Shown: positions 40,868-52,869, counted from the stretch's first letter. The stretch: DNA of 64,000 bases from Rhabdophis nuchalis (GCA_039707465.1 CM077645.1:167911503-167975502); one strand, 5' to 3'. Notes: generated by a model not told the origin, from the letters alone. A program made the numbers and translations.

Positions 40868-41530
40868 ATAAAGGTCAGAGGTCAACGAAGATCACATGCA
40901 GCAATCACCTTCAATTTCATGATCTAAATATCACTACCACATAGAGTTTATTTTTGCAGCAATGAAATAGCATCAGCAGACTGGATAGGGATGGAGAAGT
41001 ATAATTTGGTATCATCAGCCTACAGATGACGATACTGCACCCCATGTCATCAAATGCTGCTCTCCAAGCAGTTTCATGTACAGCAGATTTTTAAAAAGAA
41101 TGGTGAGAGACCCAAGCCCTAAGGCATCCCAGACACAGAAGCCTAGAGGCTTCCTTCCCACCCATACCAAATGGAACTGGCCACAAAGGAAGGAGCTGAA
41201 CCATTGCAAAGCAATGCCTTCCAACCTCTGAAGCTGGTCCAGAAGGATACCACTGTCACTGATATCAACGGGCCCCAGGAAAGAGTGAGTCAGGACCGTA
41301 ACATCACCTTTGTCTCAAGTCCTCCAGAGCAGGGGTCTCCAACCTGGGCAACTTTAAACCTGGCGGACCTCAACTCTCAGAATTCCCCAACCAGCTGGTT
41401 GGGGAATTCTGAGAGTTGAAGTCCACCAGGTTTAAAGTTGCCAAGGTTGGAGACCCCTGCTCCAAAGAACATCCATAAGCGTGACCAATGCTGTCTGCAT
41501 ACTGTAACCCAGTCTAAACCCACAGAGGAA
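40868..41530 (-). mobile_element. L2-clade LINE reverse-transcriptase fragment, minus strand
   Basis: The minus-strand frame 41015-41224 encodes LQWFSSFLCGQFHLVWVGRK and then FKNLLYMKLLGEQ. This is the L2-type pattern of 'LQWFSSFL-G-...LLFN-YMK-LGE' leading into the YADD region. The 41331-41459 palindrome is inserted in it. Confidence 0.7.
41331..41459. mobile_element. Palindromic hAT MITE, family B
   Basis: A 129-bp palindrome begins CAGGGGTCTCCAACCTGGGC and ends GGTTGGAGACCCCTG. The flanks CTCCAGAG and CTCCAAAG match at 7 of 8. It is nested in the antisense L2 fragment. Confidence 0.93.
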
Positions 41531-42158
41531 AGGATTCAGCAAATGCATTCAAAACAAATAAAAATGTTTGCTATTTTTCTTTGCATTTTATTTTAAAAGT
41601 CATGCTCCAATATCTCTCTTCCTACAGCAAGTTATCGCTCTAACCGCAACATGCAACACAAAAGTAGAATGAGAATTTAAACATACGGCTTTCACATCTG
41701 CTTTAGCTTGAATATAGAGTTTTAATGATAACCAAAAATACATGTAAAACTGAACGTGGATGAATTTCTCCTCAAAAGGTAAAATGTTTGAACAATACAT
41801 ACTGCTATGCAGATGACGAAACTTGATTTAAACAGTATTAGTATAGGAATGTTCTTTCTTGACTTAAATTCAGATATCATTATAGCTTTAAGAAAGAAAT
41901 CCAACCATGAGGCTACCTCAACCCGGAAACCTTGGTAATGTATTAACCAGGTTAAACTTTAGAAAAGCTGCTGCTACTTATAATATGCTCACTCTGTGGA
42001 ACCTGAGCAATTATCATTTCTGGGAGGAGAGGGGATCTCACAAAAGGACCAAGCAGATTTTTATCACACACACACACTTCCATTTCCTTATAAAATTCTT
42101 CATAGTATTAACTGCTATAAAGAACAGCCTAATTCTAAGTTAAAATAACAATATAGCT

Positions 42159-42588
42159 CCATGATGGCAAACCTATGGCACCTCTCTGCGGGCATATGAG
42201 CTGTTGCCCCAGCTCAGCTCCACCCCGTGTGCCAGCTGATTTTCGGGCCTCTGTTGCACATAGGGGAGAAGAGCGCATATGCGTGGGGAGGCGAGGGGGG
42301 GGGGTCACACGTGCATGCGCAGGGGGCAAGGGCAATATGCGGGAGGTGCAGTGCACCCTCCATGCCCCGTGTTTGGTCCCAGGAGGCCTCAGGAAGGCCT
42401 GCTAAGCCCAAAATGGGGCATGCGGAGAGTGGAGAGCGCATGCACAGGGGGGAGCATGGGGGGAGCGCATATGTACAGGGGGCTGAGAGGGTATCACACC
42501 CACATTGCATTATGGGTGTGGACAGGCAAGCGTGTGTTGTTGCGCGTACACTTTTGGCACATGAGGACAACAAAGTTAGCCATCACTG
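42159..42588. mobile_element. Non-autonomous hAT element, family A
   Basis: The ends are CCATGATGGCAAACC and AGTTAGCCATCACTG, with a perfect 8-bp duplication ATATAGCT (42151-42158, 42589-42596). The interior is GC- and CpG-rich, with many GCATGCGC-like words and no transposase. Confidence 0.93.
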
Positions 42589-44639
42589 ATATAGCTAAAG
42601 TAGTACCAATAGTATAAGTTCCAGTGTTGTGGAATTTAGTACTGTGGAGTTTTACATGTATTATGCTGCTAATAATTAGCATAGACAGAATCTAGAATAC
42701 CCAAAAAACATTGCAAGATTACACAATTTAATGAAAGCCCAAACACCATGATAATACATGCAACAATACAATTATTAGATTAAAAACTATAAACAATACA
42801 GCTACAACAAGATACTTCCCAACAATATTAATTTGATTTGTATTTTATTCTTCTCAATGGATTAAAATTTAACAGATTATGAAATCTAAAGAGCACAATC
42901 AAAATACCTTAAACAAAAAATGCAATATTTACAATTACAGCATCAAATAAAGATAATTTTAAAGGAATTCTTTATCTATCAAAAAATCATGGACCAAGAT
43001 ATGTTTTTCTAGCTTATCTGTGAAGAAGGAGATCTGGGAGGAGGAGCGCAGTCCAGTATCTTTAATAATCATTGAAAAGATTCTACATCAGAACAGAAAG
43101 TGGGCCTCAAGGCAAATAACAAGCTTCAGATAGGATTACGGAAGAGATTACTATTATTAAAATACCCTTGTTCTACACTACTTAGAGTTTTAAACTAAGC
43201 TAAACAGACAAATGTGTTTAGGACTGACAATATGGTCAACTGAACATATGGCAAGCTTTTCCCCCCTCCAATTTATGTTGTTGACAATTTTCAAGAGAGT
43301 TTTGCAGTAATCTAACTGGATAAAGTTAGAAAGCAAATAATTGAAACTAGTTTCATCTTCTTTACAATAGACAGTACTTGATGAATCAGCCTAAATTATT
43401 AGAACTAATAATCAAATACAATAATCAAAACCAATATCCAGGCCACACTTGCCTACCAATCTAGGGACAGCACAAGCTATATCAGCTGATTATTAGCAAT
43501 TGATCATAGTAAAGGACATAGAATAGTAAAGGTATTATTATGCTAAAATAAATGACATACATACAAGACAAGACAGAAATATACTATCATTCAATCATAC
43601 CTATTCTGTATCTGCTGTTACGGTAGCTATACAAAGGGAAGATAACCCAATATATCAGCGTATAACAAAGGAACCAAATATAACAGATGATATGCATACT
43701 TATATACCATTAATGTGGGAAATTAAGCAAAATATAGGTAGGACAGAGAAAGGAATAAGAAAGGAACAAAGAACAAGGTATTTTCCAGCAAAACATCATG
43801 AAATTTCAGTCTAAGTAGCACATATTACCAGCATTGCTTTATCTGTTAATTTCTTCCCTATTAATTTCTTTCACGCTAGCCAGAATACCTCTTCGGCATA
43901 ACAAGTACAAACAACAGCTTTGGCAGAATCAATTACATTATTTATTTCAGTCTCACGCTCCATGACAGATTAAAAAAAAAAAAGAGTAGGACAAGTTGCA
44001 TTGTGGAGGGATACATTTTGGAACTAGTGATTGTAGGCCACAAATACATACATACGTGTGAACCTTGATGTTCACACATTCAAATACAGTTTTGCATTGC
44101 ACATTTCCACCAATTCTTGATAACAGCAGCTGCTGTCACAATGAGTGCAAATGCATACTCATAAATCAGTTTAAGAATATTCCTTTTGTTTAGAACACAT
44201 AATTATCTTAAACTGTGGCATATGGAAGATCTTAACAGTGGCGTGTATAATTACAAAACATGTACTTTTAAAATAGAAATGAAGTTGCTACTGGGATTCC
44301 CCCAACAATACCTCTTCAGACATACTCTGCTTGCATGCCTGTTTTTCCCCCCACAGAAATTAAGCAGAAACAATATACAGACTAAGCAAGTAGTTGTGTT
44401 AGATTACACTCCAACAAGCCTCACTGTTGCTCAGGGTTGACGAGTACCTGTCAACCACTTGATGACCATGAATTAATTACCATGCACCAGACTTTCTCTG
44501 TCTATTATTTTTTATTTTAATTAGGATGGCAAGTCTCACAAAATTTACACCTAGCAAAGGATTCTGGAAGTTAACAGTCCCCAGGTATCTGGAGGCAACC
44601 TGGCCCTTCTAACCAGAGCCACAACAAGTCTCGCCCCCA

Positions 44640-45500
44640 AATTCATTATCCAAGTCTAGTGTCTTTGACCAATGAGGGCAGAGAAATCCGAGGGAGCAGG
44701 CAGGCAGACTGCAGAGCATTCATTCCAAGTCTGATTCCCAAATACCCCAAATGCAACCTGAAAGCATTGAACGTGGCACATAAAAAGCCCAGGGCAGTTG
44801 CGTTGCATCTCCGGAGGCACCCCACCACAGTCACACATCTGAGCGAGCGAGCAAGCAGGGTGCGCGGGAAATGACAGCGCAAGTTCCAACTAGAACTTAG
44901 GGCGCTGTATGGGGTTGAGTACGCATGCGCATTCCACAGCACGCGTCAGCTACTGCCCATCCCCGTCGTGGTCACCGAGGGGCGGCCTCCCTAGTCGCGA
45001 ATGGAACTTCGGTGGAAGAGAACCCGGAATATGGGAAGGCCATGCACCCTCTTCACACTGACCTGTGAGGAATGGGGAGAGGTATCCTGCCGCTCGCACG
45101 ACGGCTGTGCTAACTTCACCTCGTACCCGGCATCACTCAGACCCCGCTCTGCACTCCAACCCGCCGTTGTCTTGCTTGCAAGGTCGGGTGTATAGGAAAC
45201 AGAAAGAGACGCATGCGCGGTCAACCCTTTTCCCCGTCTTTCTCAATCTGTTTCTTCCAGCCTTTCGACTACCTAGGTTAGAGGCCGGAACTAAGCGCGC
45301 ACGCGCATGACGTTCAGGGAGGGGCCATCATAGTGACTGAGCGACCGAGCTTCTCTGGAGGATCAAAGAAGGCAGGCGGAAGGGTTGCGCCTGCGCGCTC
45401 ACTCTCCCTGCTATGGTTCTGGAATAAGGCAGAGCCGGAGTCACGCCCTCCTCCCTATGGTGCATTTCGGGAAATGTAGTCTAACTCCAAACAAGAGGGA
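44640..45500 (-). promoter_or_regulatory. RALBP1: CpG-rich RALBP1 promoter region
   Basis: This is the one stretch of dense CpG outside transposons in the window, about 8.5 kb upstream of RALBP1 coding exon 1. It has no TATA box. NRF1-like motifs lie at 44921-44930 (ACGCATGCGC), 45211-45218, 45297-45306 (perfect GCGCACGCGC) and 45387-45396 (GCGCCTGCGC). The stretch 45461-45480 reads ACTACATTTCCC...ATGCA on the minus strand, as in ZNF143 sites. The assignment to RALBP1 rests on position and gene order; TWSG1 is transcribed towards it. Confidence 0.72.
45063..45230 (-). other. RALBP1: Candidate non-coding first exon of RALBP1
   Basis: Coding exon 1 needs an upstream 5'UTR exon. On the minus strand CCTCACAG|GTCAGT is a good donor (the exon's low end is 45063) inside the CpG-rich region. 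An alternative donor is GTACGAG|GTGAAG (near 45120). The transcription start is not defined by sequence, so the upper bound is a guess. Confidence 0.35.
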
Positions 45501-45657
45501 ATTTTGAATTGGGATTACTTGTGTGCTTCAACTACATTTGGAAAATTGAGGCTGGCGAGAATGCGTTCAGGATACAGGCCCATGGCTTCAACAGACCTAC
45601 CTAGCTGTGCTGTGTTTTCTAATTGGGCCTTATTCCCGATTGAAGGTGCATTTAGAC

Positions 45658-45791
45658 CAGTATTTTTCAATCTTGCCTACTTTAAAATGTGTAGATTTCA
45701 GTTCCCAGAATTCCCCACCCAACATGCTGGGTTGAGAATTCTGGGAGTTGAAGTCCACACATCTTAAAGTTGCCAAGATTGAAAGTTTCTG
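45658..45791. mobile_element. Palindromic hAT MITE, family B (older variant)
   Basis: The ends CAGTATTTTTCAATCTTG and AAGATTGAAAGTTTCTG surround an imperfect palindrome with the family core TCCCAGAATTCCCC...GGGAGTTGAAGTCCAC. The flanking duplication is eroded (5 of 8). It starts about 160 bases upstream of the CpG-rich promoter region. Confidence 0.8.
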
Positions 45792-46182
45792 AGTTAAGCT
45801 ATCCAGATGGCCATTATTACAACCAGTGCTTAAGTTGTACCCATATCCTACCTGTAGTAACATTTCACTCCCAAAAGAACAAGGTGGCCTGGGCTTTTAT
45901 TCAGAAGTAACATACTAGATTATTGGCAACATGATAGGCTTGGTCAGAATACAGCAAAATCAAGAAACTCTCAGACAGTTGGTGGTAGTGCTGTTCAAGG
46001 GGTCTCCAGCCATTTCTGTCTCTTCGTTTCTTAAATGAAAACAAGTTAATCTGCAACAAAACCCTACATTTAGGGCCTAAGGCCCTTAAAAACACAAACC
46101 TTTTACCTTAATTCTGTTTCTTTTTATTAATTTCTATCCACTGTTTACAAGGATTGGAATGGTCAACTTGTAATTCTCCAAA

Positions 46183-46479
46183 TGTGGATAGTCTTTGACT
46201 TAAAACCATTCATTTAGTGAAAGAAGTGACTATGACCAGTTCTCACACCTAACGACTATCGTAGCATCATCACAGTCGTGTGATCAAAGTTTCTGAGCAT
46301 GTATTTACAGCATCCCAGGGTCACATGATCACAACCTTTTCAGACAGCTTCTGACAAAGTCAATGGGGAAAGCCAGATCAGAAAGGTTGTAAAATCAGGC
46401 ACAAGTCACTTAACAACTGCCTTGCTTAGCAACACACATTCTCATCCCAATTGTGGTTGTAAGTTAAGGACTGCCTGTA
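46183..46479 (+). mobile_element. Mariner-type MITE (family M1)
   Basis: GTGGATAGTCTTTGACTTAA opens it and GTTAAGGACTGCCTGTA closes it, with the family interior of short GTTA/AAGT words. It is non-coding. Confidence 0.75.
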
Positions 46480-46630
46480 TATTGCAGAATACAGTCCCAG
46501 TCAGCATGGCTGAGGAGATGCTGATAGCTGCATCTTAGCTATGTGGGGAAAAACTATGAGTTTTCTTTGTTTTATGGAGTCTATCATCCAATGTTATCTA
46601 TAAAATAGATTAGAGATCATCAGCCTACAA

Positions 46631-46775
46631 CAGTGGCCCCCAACCTTTTGGGCACCAAAGTCTGGAGAGAGGTTTTTCTGTGGACCAGATGGGGCATGGT
46701 TTCGTGTGCTGCCTGCATCCCATGGATGGGGCTTTGCTTGTTTGCGTGGCCTGGTTTCTGGCATGGGAATCCCTG
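46631..46775. mobile_element. hAT MITE, family D
   Basis: The left end is CAGTGGCCCCCAACCTTTTG, a known hAT-type end. The right end is GGGAATCCCTG. The flanks GCCTACAA and GCCTAGAA match at 7 of 8. Confidence 0.82.
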
Positions 46776-46783
46776 GCCTAGAA

Positions 46784-48229
46784 CATCCACTAAATGTCAT
46801 AGCCCAAGGGAATGTTAACCCAGATGTCCGTAATCATAGACCAGTATTTAATAATTAAACCCAAATGGTGTTTTTCTTCTTTGTTCCTCAGCCCCACCAA
46901 ACTACTTTATTCCTTAGCTCATGCTTCACATACTGTTTTACCTTCCTTCCCTCTTATTGTAAGAGCTACAATCTTTTTGATGTTCAATTGGTTCCTGTAT
47001 TTTTGCAATTTAGGAAAAGACATTTGCATTAAAGTAATGTCAGTTGGGCTGAACTCAGTTATTTTTTTATTAGATGTTTTTAAACAATTTACATGGTAAT
47101 GGTTCATTTTTAACATAGTTTGCTACAAGTTGTTTCCATGATGCTTATCTCTTCTACAAACATCTAAATTCCACTATTCCTTGTAAAACAACAATTCATT
47201 ATTTTGGCTTGATTGAATCAGATACTTTTTTAAGTATCAAGTAGAGGTTATTACCGTACTTTTCCATGCAATTTGTCCTTTACAGTGAGAGCACTGGGAT
47301 GTAATTCAGACTAAAAACATGTGGCTAGGTGAGAGTAAACAAAGGTAAGGTAATTAAGGTTGATGATATGGAATTACCAATTGGCCACATAGTAGATATA
47401 CAGATCAGCTAGATGTATCTTAATATCCTACAGTCACATGGTAACCATGAGGAGGCAAAGAAGCAATAACCAAACTATGAAGATAGATCTTGAAAAGCCA
47501 GCTATATTGGAAGAACAAGATCTACACACCATCAATACAGCTTTCATTTATTTTAGGTCTGTATTTTCCTTGCTCTTGACCACCTTTTGGTTGAAAAAAA
47601 ATTCCAACTTTCTTGGAAAAAGATCAACAGCTGCTTAATTCACACACACACCCCCTTTCTCCCCCCAAGCATGAGAATACAATTCAGTTAGAAATGTAAT
47701 TCACATGCCTGGCATTCAAGCATAATCCTTGAACTTTTGAGTACTTTATTTATATGGCAGATTGCCAAATGCTTTGTCTAATCATTTCAGTTGCAACTTT
47801 ATTCAATCCTTACAGAATGAGTTCTTTGTTGTAATTACGCTGGTGATAAAACAAGTTCATCCTGGGAATTTGTATGTTCTATTCAGTTTGGTGTTTATAA
47901 GTGGCTCCATATTTGCAGTGCACTATATAATCACATACTTCCATTTCACTTGCTGTATTAGAAGGTAACAGAAATTTAATGCCAACAAGTCCAGTTGCCT
48001 CCTGAAAAAAGCACCTTTGGGACAACCATGTCCTGGATGACCGAGTCTCTACAGACTTTTAATACCAACAGTTTCAAATGGATATCATATGTTCCTATCT
48101 TTTCCTACCATGTCTGCAAGCTTGCGAAAGATAACTTTTAAAAAATGTATTTCTCTAAGAGCTCATTCTTGAATTAATTCAGAAGCAGCTGTTCTTTCTT
48201 AGGAAAGCAGTAAATAATTTTTCAGGGTT
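46784..48229. other. Intergenic stretch without recognised features
   Basis: AT-rich DNA between RALBP1's promoter and TWSG1. No exon, repeat family or structured element was recognised. Confidence 0.5.
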
Positions 48230-48617
48230 TTTTAAAATTACGCAGTATTCCCTTTTTATGACCCCGTAATCCCTTAATTCAGGATAGAGTCGGGCGACTG
48301 GATGGAGCTCAGTGTTCACTGGCCAGATGCCCCCTCCTGATGCCTCATGGAGTTCACAGCAGATATATATATATATATTGTGCCGTAGGACATGGGTCTC
48401 CAACCTTTGCAACTTTAAGTCTGAAGGACTTCAGCTCCCAGAATTCTCCAGCCAGCAAAGCTGGCTGGAGAATTCTGGGAACTGAAGTCCTTCAGACTTA
48501 AAGTTGCAAAGGTTGGAGACCCCTGCCGTAGGAGAAACATCTGCTGCTATCTAGGATTGAACTCTCAACCTTTGGAGTGGGAGACAAGCTTCTTCATCAC
48601 TAGGCCACCATGCCATT
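48230..48617 (-). mobile_element. tRNA-derived SINE-like element, interrupted
   Basis: On the minus strand, GGCATGGTGGCCTAGTGATG (A-box-like) and GAGTTCAATCC (B-box-like) begin at the high end, and a body extends to about 48230. A family B palindrome splits it at 48391-48525, and an (AT)n run lies at 48363-48379. The family is not named. Confidence 0.5.
48391..48525. mobile_element. Palindromic hAT MITE, family B
   Basis: A 135-bp near-perfect palindrome begins CATGGGTCTCCAACC and ends GGTTGGAGACCCCTG. It has a perfect 8-bp duplication CCGTAGGA (48383-48390, 48526-48533). The stem is about 60 bp with very few mismatches. Confidence 0.95.
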
Positions 48618-49299
48618 CTCTATGTATGGGGGGAGGGGAGCCCCAGAAATATGTACAGTATTTATTCAACAAGACTAGATGTATATACCCCACCACATAC
48701 ATTAACATTCATTTATGTTTATTTAACAGAAACAAAAAGTCAGTCGAAAATTCTGACTAGTCCTCCAAATGAGACTCCTGGAAATAAAAATGTTTGTTTG
48801 GGTGTGTAGGTGATTTCTTCCAACTTTGTTTAATTATCAGTGGATGGGAGTCCTGCCAGATTTGTTAGAATTTAGTAGTGTTTTTTTAAACTGGAAAACA
48901 CACAATGAGACACCTCTCATTATGACCTAAGGAAAACAGGCAAGAACATGTTGTTCTGACCTGATTTCTTTTGAAATTGAATATGCTGCCATCAGTCTTT
49001 TTCCCTTTCAGGTATTCCATAATTTGGATTTAAAATCACCCTCCCTCCCTATTTCCTGGTTATTGCTAAACTCATAGAACATTAACTGAATGTTCTAGCT
49101 TCATATTGCTACACTTGGGACTCCTGGCCAATGTTTGCAAATTAATTATGGGAAAGGGTTGCAGGAAATGCCATCAGTTAATGATGAATCATTAGTTAAT
49201 TCACCTGTTCACATATTTATATTTATAAATACTTTGATCCTTCTAGTCTTCTGTTGTTTAGGTTGTGATTAATATTCAACTCATCCCAAACAAGACTGT
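48618..49299. other. Intergenic stretch without recognised features
   Basis: No gene, repeat family or structure recognised. Confidence 0.5.
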
Positions 49300-50035
49300 G
49301 TTGTTCTGGATTTGTGGATATCGTGGTTCTGGGGACCTTCCATCTTTGATTCTAGATGGAGTGCCACAGCCCCAGACAGACTTACTGCATATTCTGGGGC
49401 TTGGGGCTCCTGCTTGAAGAGCAGATATCAGCCAAGGTTACTAGGCCCTTTACACAGCTGGGATATGCCTATTCTTAGAATGGGGGCCCTGTTCATGATC
49501 ACTCCTGTCCTTGTAACCCCCAGGTTGGACTACAGCAATATATTTTATGTGGGGTGCCTTTGAAGTGTATTCGGAAGCTTCAATTGGAGTAAAATATGAC
49601 AGCACGGGCAGATATTGCTGCCAATTATTCATCACGTGACACGACTGCTTCATGAGCTGCATTGGCTTCTGGTGTGCTCCTGGGTGCAATTCAAAATGCT
49701 GGTTTTTGCTACGAGATTACTTATAGAACTGCTTCTCTCCAATTATTTTTACCTGTCCTATACGATTGAGCAGAAAGAGCATGCTCCGTATACCATCAGT
49801 AGGTAATATTGGTTGGCGGAGCTCAGAAGAAAAACCTTTTTTGCTCTGGTACCCGCTCTGTGGAGCATCATTCAATTGTAGATTGGATTGTTCCCATTCC
49901 TGTTGGCCTTGAAAACTTGGCTTTTTCTCCAGCCTGGCCCTCTGGATATGGGTTAGAACATATCTCCTGGTTTTATTGATTAGGATTAGATCATAGCTCA
50001 TATCATATCTTATCCTCATTCATATCTTATCCTCA
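49300..50035 (+). mobile_element. Old L2-clade LINE fragment
   Basis: Broken frames encode TPRLDYSNIFYVGCL, then VTRLLHELHWLLVCSWVQFK, the degenerate counterpart of the RLDYCNALY...LRELHWLPV pattern in the L2 copies at 22.6 and 60.9 kb. It has many stops and frameshifts. Confidence 0.75.
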
Positions 50036-51468
50036 GGTCTGAAGTCAGGGAGGTAAGAGAAGAAATGCAACAGAATTAATGTGTACCAGTCAGTTTCAGT
50101 GTTGGCTGTTTTCCCATTTTGCACTGAGATCTTCCTTCAGTTTGGCTGCCAATTTTGCTTCTTTCATTTGGGAGTTGCAACTATGGGGAGGCGCTTAGCT
50201 CTTCTTCTCGTTCCAAGGAAGAAATTCTAGGCACAAAGTTCATTGACAGAAGAGGCAAAATCCAATGCTGTTTTAGAGGCATTATTGGTTTTGGTAGCCA
50301 ATAAATTTCTAGTGGGGAAATAGTGAAGCCCCTTCTTCAGCTTGTCACGTTCAGTGATGGATAATCAGCAGTCACTCAATATTTTCTAAGTAATCAGAAT
50401 GTCTCAAAATTAATTATTGAACAGTGATCTCTGGGAAGCTGGATTAAAAGCCTGCACCCTCACTATTAGACTGGACATCACCGAGGTCCAGGTAGCCCTT
50501 CCTTAGAACATATCTGCAGAACTGGACTGTTTCATGCTCCAGAGGATGATGCTGTAACCTTTTTGGAATGCTTTTCAGAAGCCGCGGAAATTCTGTACTA
50601 AGACTTTCCCCGATTTAATTTCATTTTCCTGTATTAACATTACAAACATCCTTAGTAGTTATTTTTATTAATTCTTTTGATTATGTACAAGGGTAGAATG
50701 TTTTGACTTGGAATAATTCTGCCATTTATTTTGTCTAACATAACTAGAGCCAGCACATTGCTTTTTAAACTTTTCTGGGTTTCTTCAAAACTAAGATGTT
50801 ATTCTGAATAGCTGTGCTCTGTTTACAGAATATGTAAATCATGTTAAAATAATATTTGCCTGTATTTTGTCTGTAATTTTCCATGTCTTTTAAAAGTGCA
50901 GAAATTCCTAACTCTCTGATAAGGCTTTTAAGTACACAGTAACCCTGTTTACTGACAGAAAGACGTGCATGTTCCTATGTGGATATGACTAGACACGGCT
51001 ATACACACTACCCCTTGTCTTAATATTGTAAATATAAACACAAATATACATGAAGTTCAACCATTGTGAGACAGAATCTTGACATCTAACATTCACAGGA
51101 ATTAGGGCGGATGTCAAGACTTGTGTGTGAATTGGATTAAAGTGAGGGTGAGGTACATATAAATACACATATACTGAGCTTAAATACAAGGCCATTCAAA
51201 TCAATGCAAATTTATAAAAATGAGATTAAAATGGTTTGATTGATTTAAAAACTGAACAGCAGAGTTTGGTTGAGATGGACACACTTTAAAAGAAATTTGC
51301 TTGATGGGTAGTTATGTTTAATTTTTAAATTTAACCAAAGTAAAATTTGAATTGTTTCTTGAAAATTGGGATAGCTGGACAATTAATTTCCCACAGCCAC
51401 CAGCAGAGTCATTGACTGATATGGGCAGCTATAGAAATTGAATGAATGAATAAACAAACAAATAAATA
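50036..51468. other. Intergenic stretch without recognised features
   Basis: AT-rich with no recognisable gene or repeat, apart from a few AAAT/AAAC runs at its right end. Confidence 0.5.
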
Positions 51469-51470
51469 TA

Positions 51471-51862
51471 GGTAGCCCTTGAGTTACAACAGTTCATTTG
51501 GTGACCATTCAAAGTTACAACGGCACTGAAAAGAATGACTTATGACCGTTTTTCAACTTCTGACCATTGCACCATTCCTATGGTCACATGATCAAAATTT
51601 GGATGCTTCACAAGTGGTTCGTATTTATAACGGTTGCACACTCTTGGGGGGTCATATGATCCCATTTTGCAACCTTCTGACCACAAAGCCAGTGGCGAAG
51701 CCAGATTCACTTAATAACCATGTTACTAATTTAACAAATGCAATAATTCATTAACAACTGTGGCAAGAAAAGTCATAAAGTGGGGCAAACTCACTTAGCA
51801 AATGTTTTACTTGGCAACATATATTTTGGCCTCAAGTGTGGTCATAATTAGAAGACTATTTG
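51471..51862 (+). mobile_element. Mariner-type MITE (family M1)
   Basis: GGTAGCCCTTGAGTTACAAC at the left and GAAGACTATTTG at the right, flanked by TA. The interior has the repeated GGTCACATGATC / GGTCATATGATC wording of the family. Confidence 0.78.
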
Positions 51863-51870
51863 TAAACTAG

Positions 51871-52235
51871 TGGGATGTGGTGGCTCAGTGGCTAAGACGC
51901 TGAGCTTGTCGATCAGCAAGGTCAGCAGTTCGGCGGTTCGAATCCCTAGTGCCACGTAATGGAGTGAGTTCCCAGTGAGTTCCCGTTACTTGTCCCAGCT
52001 TCTGCCAACCTAGCAGTTTGAAAGCATGTTAAAATGTAAGTAGAAAAATAGGGACCACCTTGGTGGGAAGGTCACAGCATTCTGTGCACCTTTGGCGTTT
52101 AGTCATGCTGGCCACATGACCACGGAGATGTCTTTGGACAGGGCTGGTTTTTTGGCTTTGAAATGGAGATTAGCACCACCCCCTAGAGTCAGGAACGACT
52201 AGCCCATATGTGCGAGGGGAACCTTTACCTTTATC
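51871..52235 (+). mobile_element. Sauria-type SINE with BovB-like 3' tail
   Basis: The tRNA-like head is GTGGCTCAGTGGCTAAGACG with box B GGTTCGAATCC. The body includes TTACTTGTCCCAGCTTCTGC and GGCCACATGACCACGGAGAT, and the tail AACCTTTACCTTTA is typical of BovB-mobilised SINEs. The 8-bp flanks TGTAAACT (51861-51868, 52236-52243) are a target duplication that takes in the end of the adjacent M1 MITE. It is nearly full length and well preserved. Confidence 0.93.
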
Positions 52236-52437
52236 TGTAAACTGGAATCTTAACCCAATAAAAAATAGATTAAATAGCATTCAGGTTGCCTGGAAACTTG
52301 CCTTTTCTGGAATGAGGTTCTTCCATAGAGACGGATGGCTTCCTCCCTGCTGTTTAAAAGAGCCTTTTGCAAGGGACAATAAAGCCATTCACTAGGTTCC
52401 CATCTACTTTATTGTTCAACATTTCATTCATTTTTAC

Positions 52438-52650
52438 TTTTTTTTTTTTTTTTTGAGTTTTTTAGAATTTTTAGTAAGGGTTTTAAATCTAATTTTAGCA
52501 CGGGGTGCTAAATTTAATCTATTTTTATTCCATTTTACTGTATTTATTGTTACTGCTTTTACTACTTCCTGTGCACCACTCTGAGTCCCGTCAGGGAGAT
52601 AGGGCGGTATACAAATGCAATAAAACTTAAACTTAAACTTAATTAATTGA
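52438..52650 (+). mobile_element. L2-type LINE 3' end only
   Basis: After a poly-T run, TTTAGCACGGGGTGCTAAAT and CCTGTGCACCACTCTGAGTC precede GGCGGTATACAAATGCAATA and an (AAACTT)n tail. This is the untranslated end seen in the longer L2 copies. Confidence 0.8.
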
Positions 52651-52869
52651 ATTTCTTTGTTTTAGTTTTAGTTTTAGTTTAGCCACGCAAAGTTGTTTGG
52701 AATGGGCAGCATACAAATATGATAAATAAATGCAGTAGGCATCTATTGCAGGAAGATCTAAATACTGAAAAATGCCAAATAGCAATTAAAATTTCAGGGC
52801 TTAGTAACTATTCAAAATTATTCTTGGAAATGAAGTATCGCAAGCAGGTGGTCCTAAATATACCTATCA

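Larger units (their letters stand above)
36658..45062 (-). other. RALBP1: RALBP1 5' intron (in the 5'UTR), repeat-rich
   Basis: An approximately 8.4 kb intron between the promoter region and coding exon 1. It holds a Rex1-type LINE, an old SINE-like block with a hAT insertion, an LTR-like block, an M2 element, an antisense L2 fragment with a nested hAT palindrome, and a family A hAT element. At 39.3-40.4 kb and 42.6-44.6 kb nothing was recognised. Confidence 0.6.

Noticed and set aside
42214..42617. Three overlapping frames of 112-120 codons on both strands
   Set aside because: They lie inside the family A hAT element at 42159-42588, with no protein-like conservation.
44659..45310. Several frames of 64-98 codons in the CpG-rich region
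   Set aside because: GC-rich sequence is poor in stop codons; no frame resembles a known protein and the position fits an untranslated first exon and promoter.
51871..51960. Possible tRNA gene (box A and box B present)
   Set aside because: The tRNA-like head continues into a SINE body and a BovB-like tail with target duplications; it is a retroposon, not a tRNA gene.
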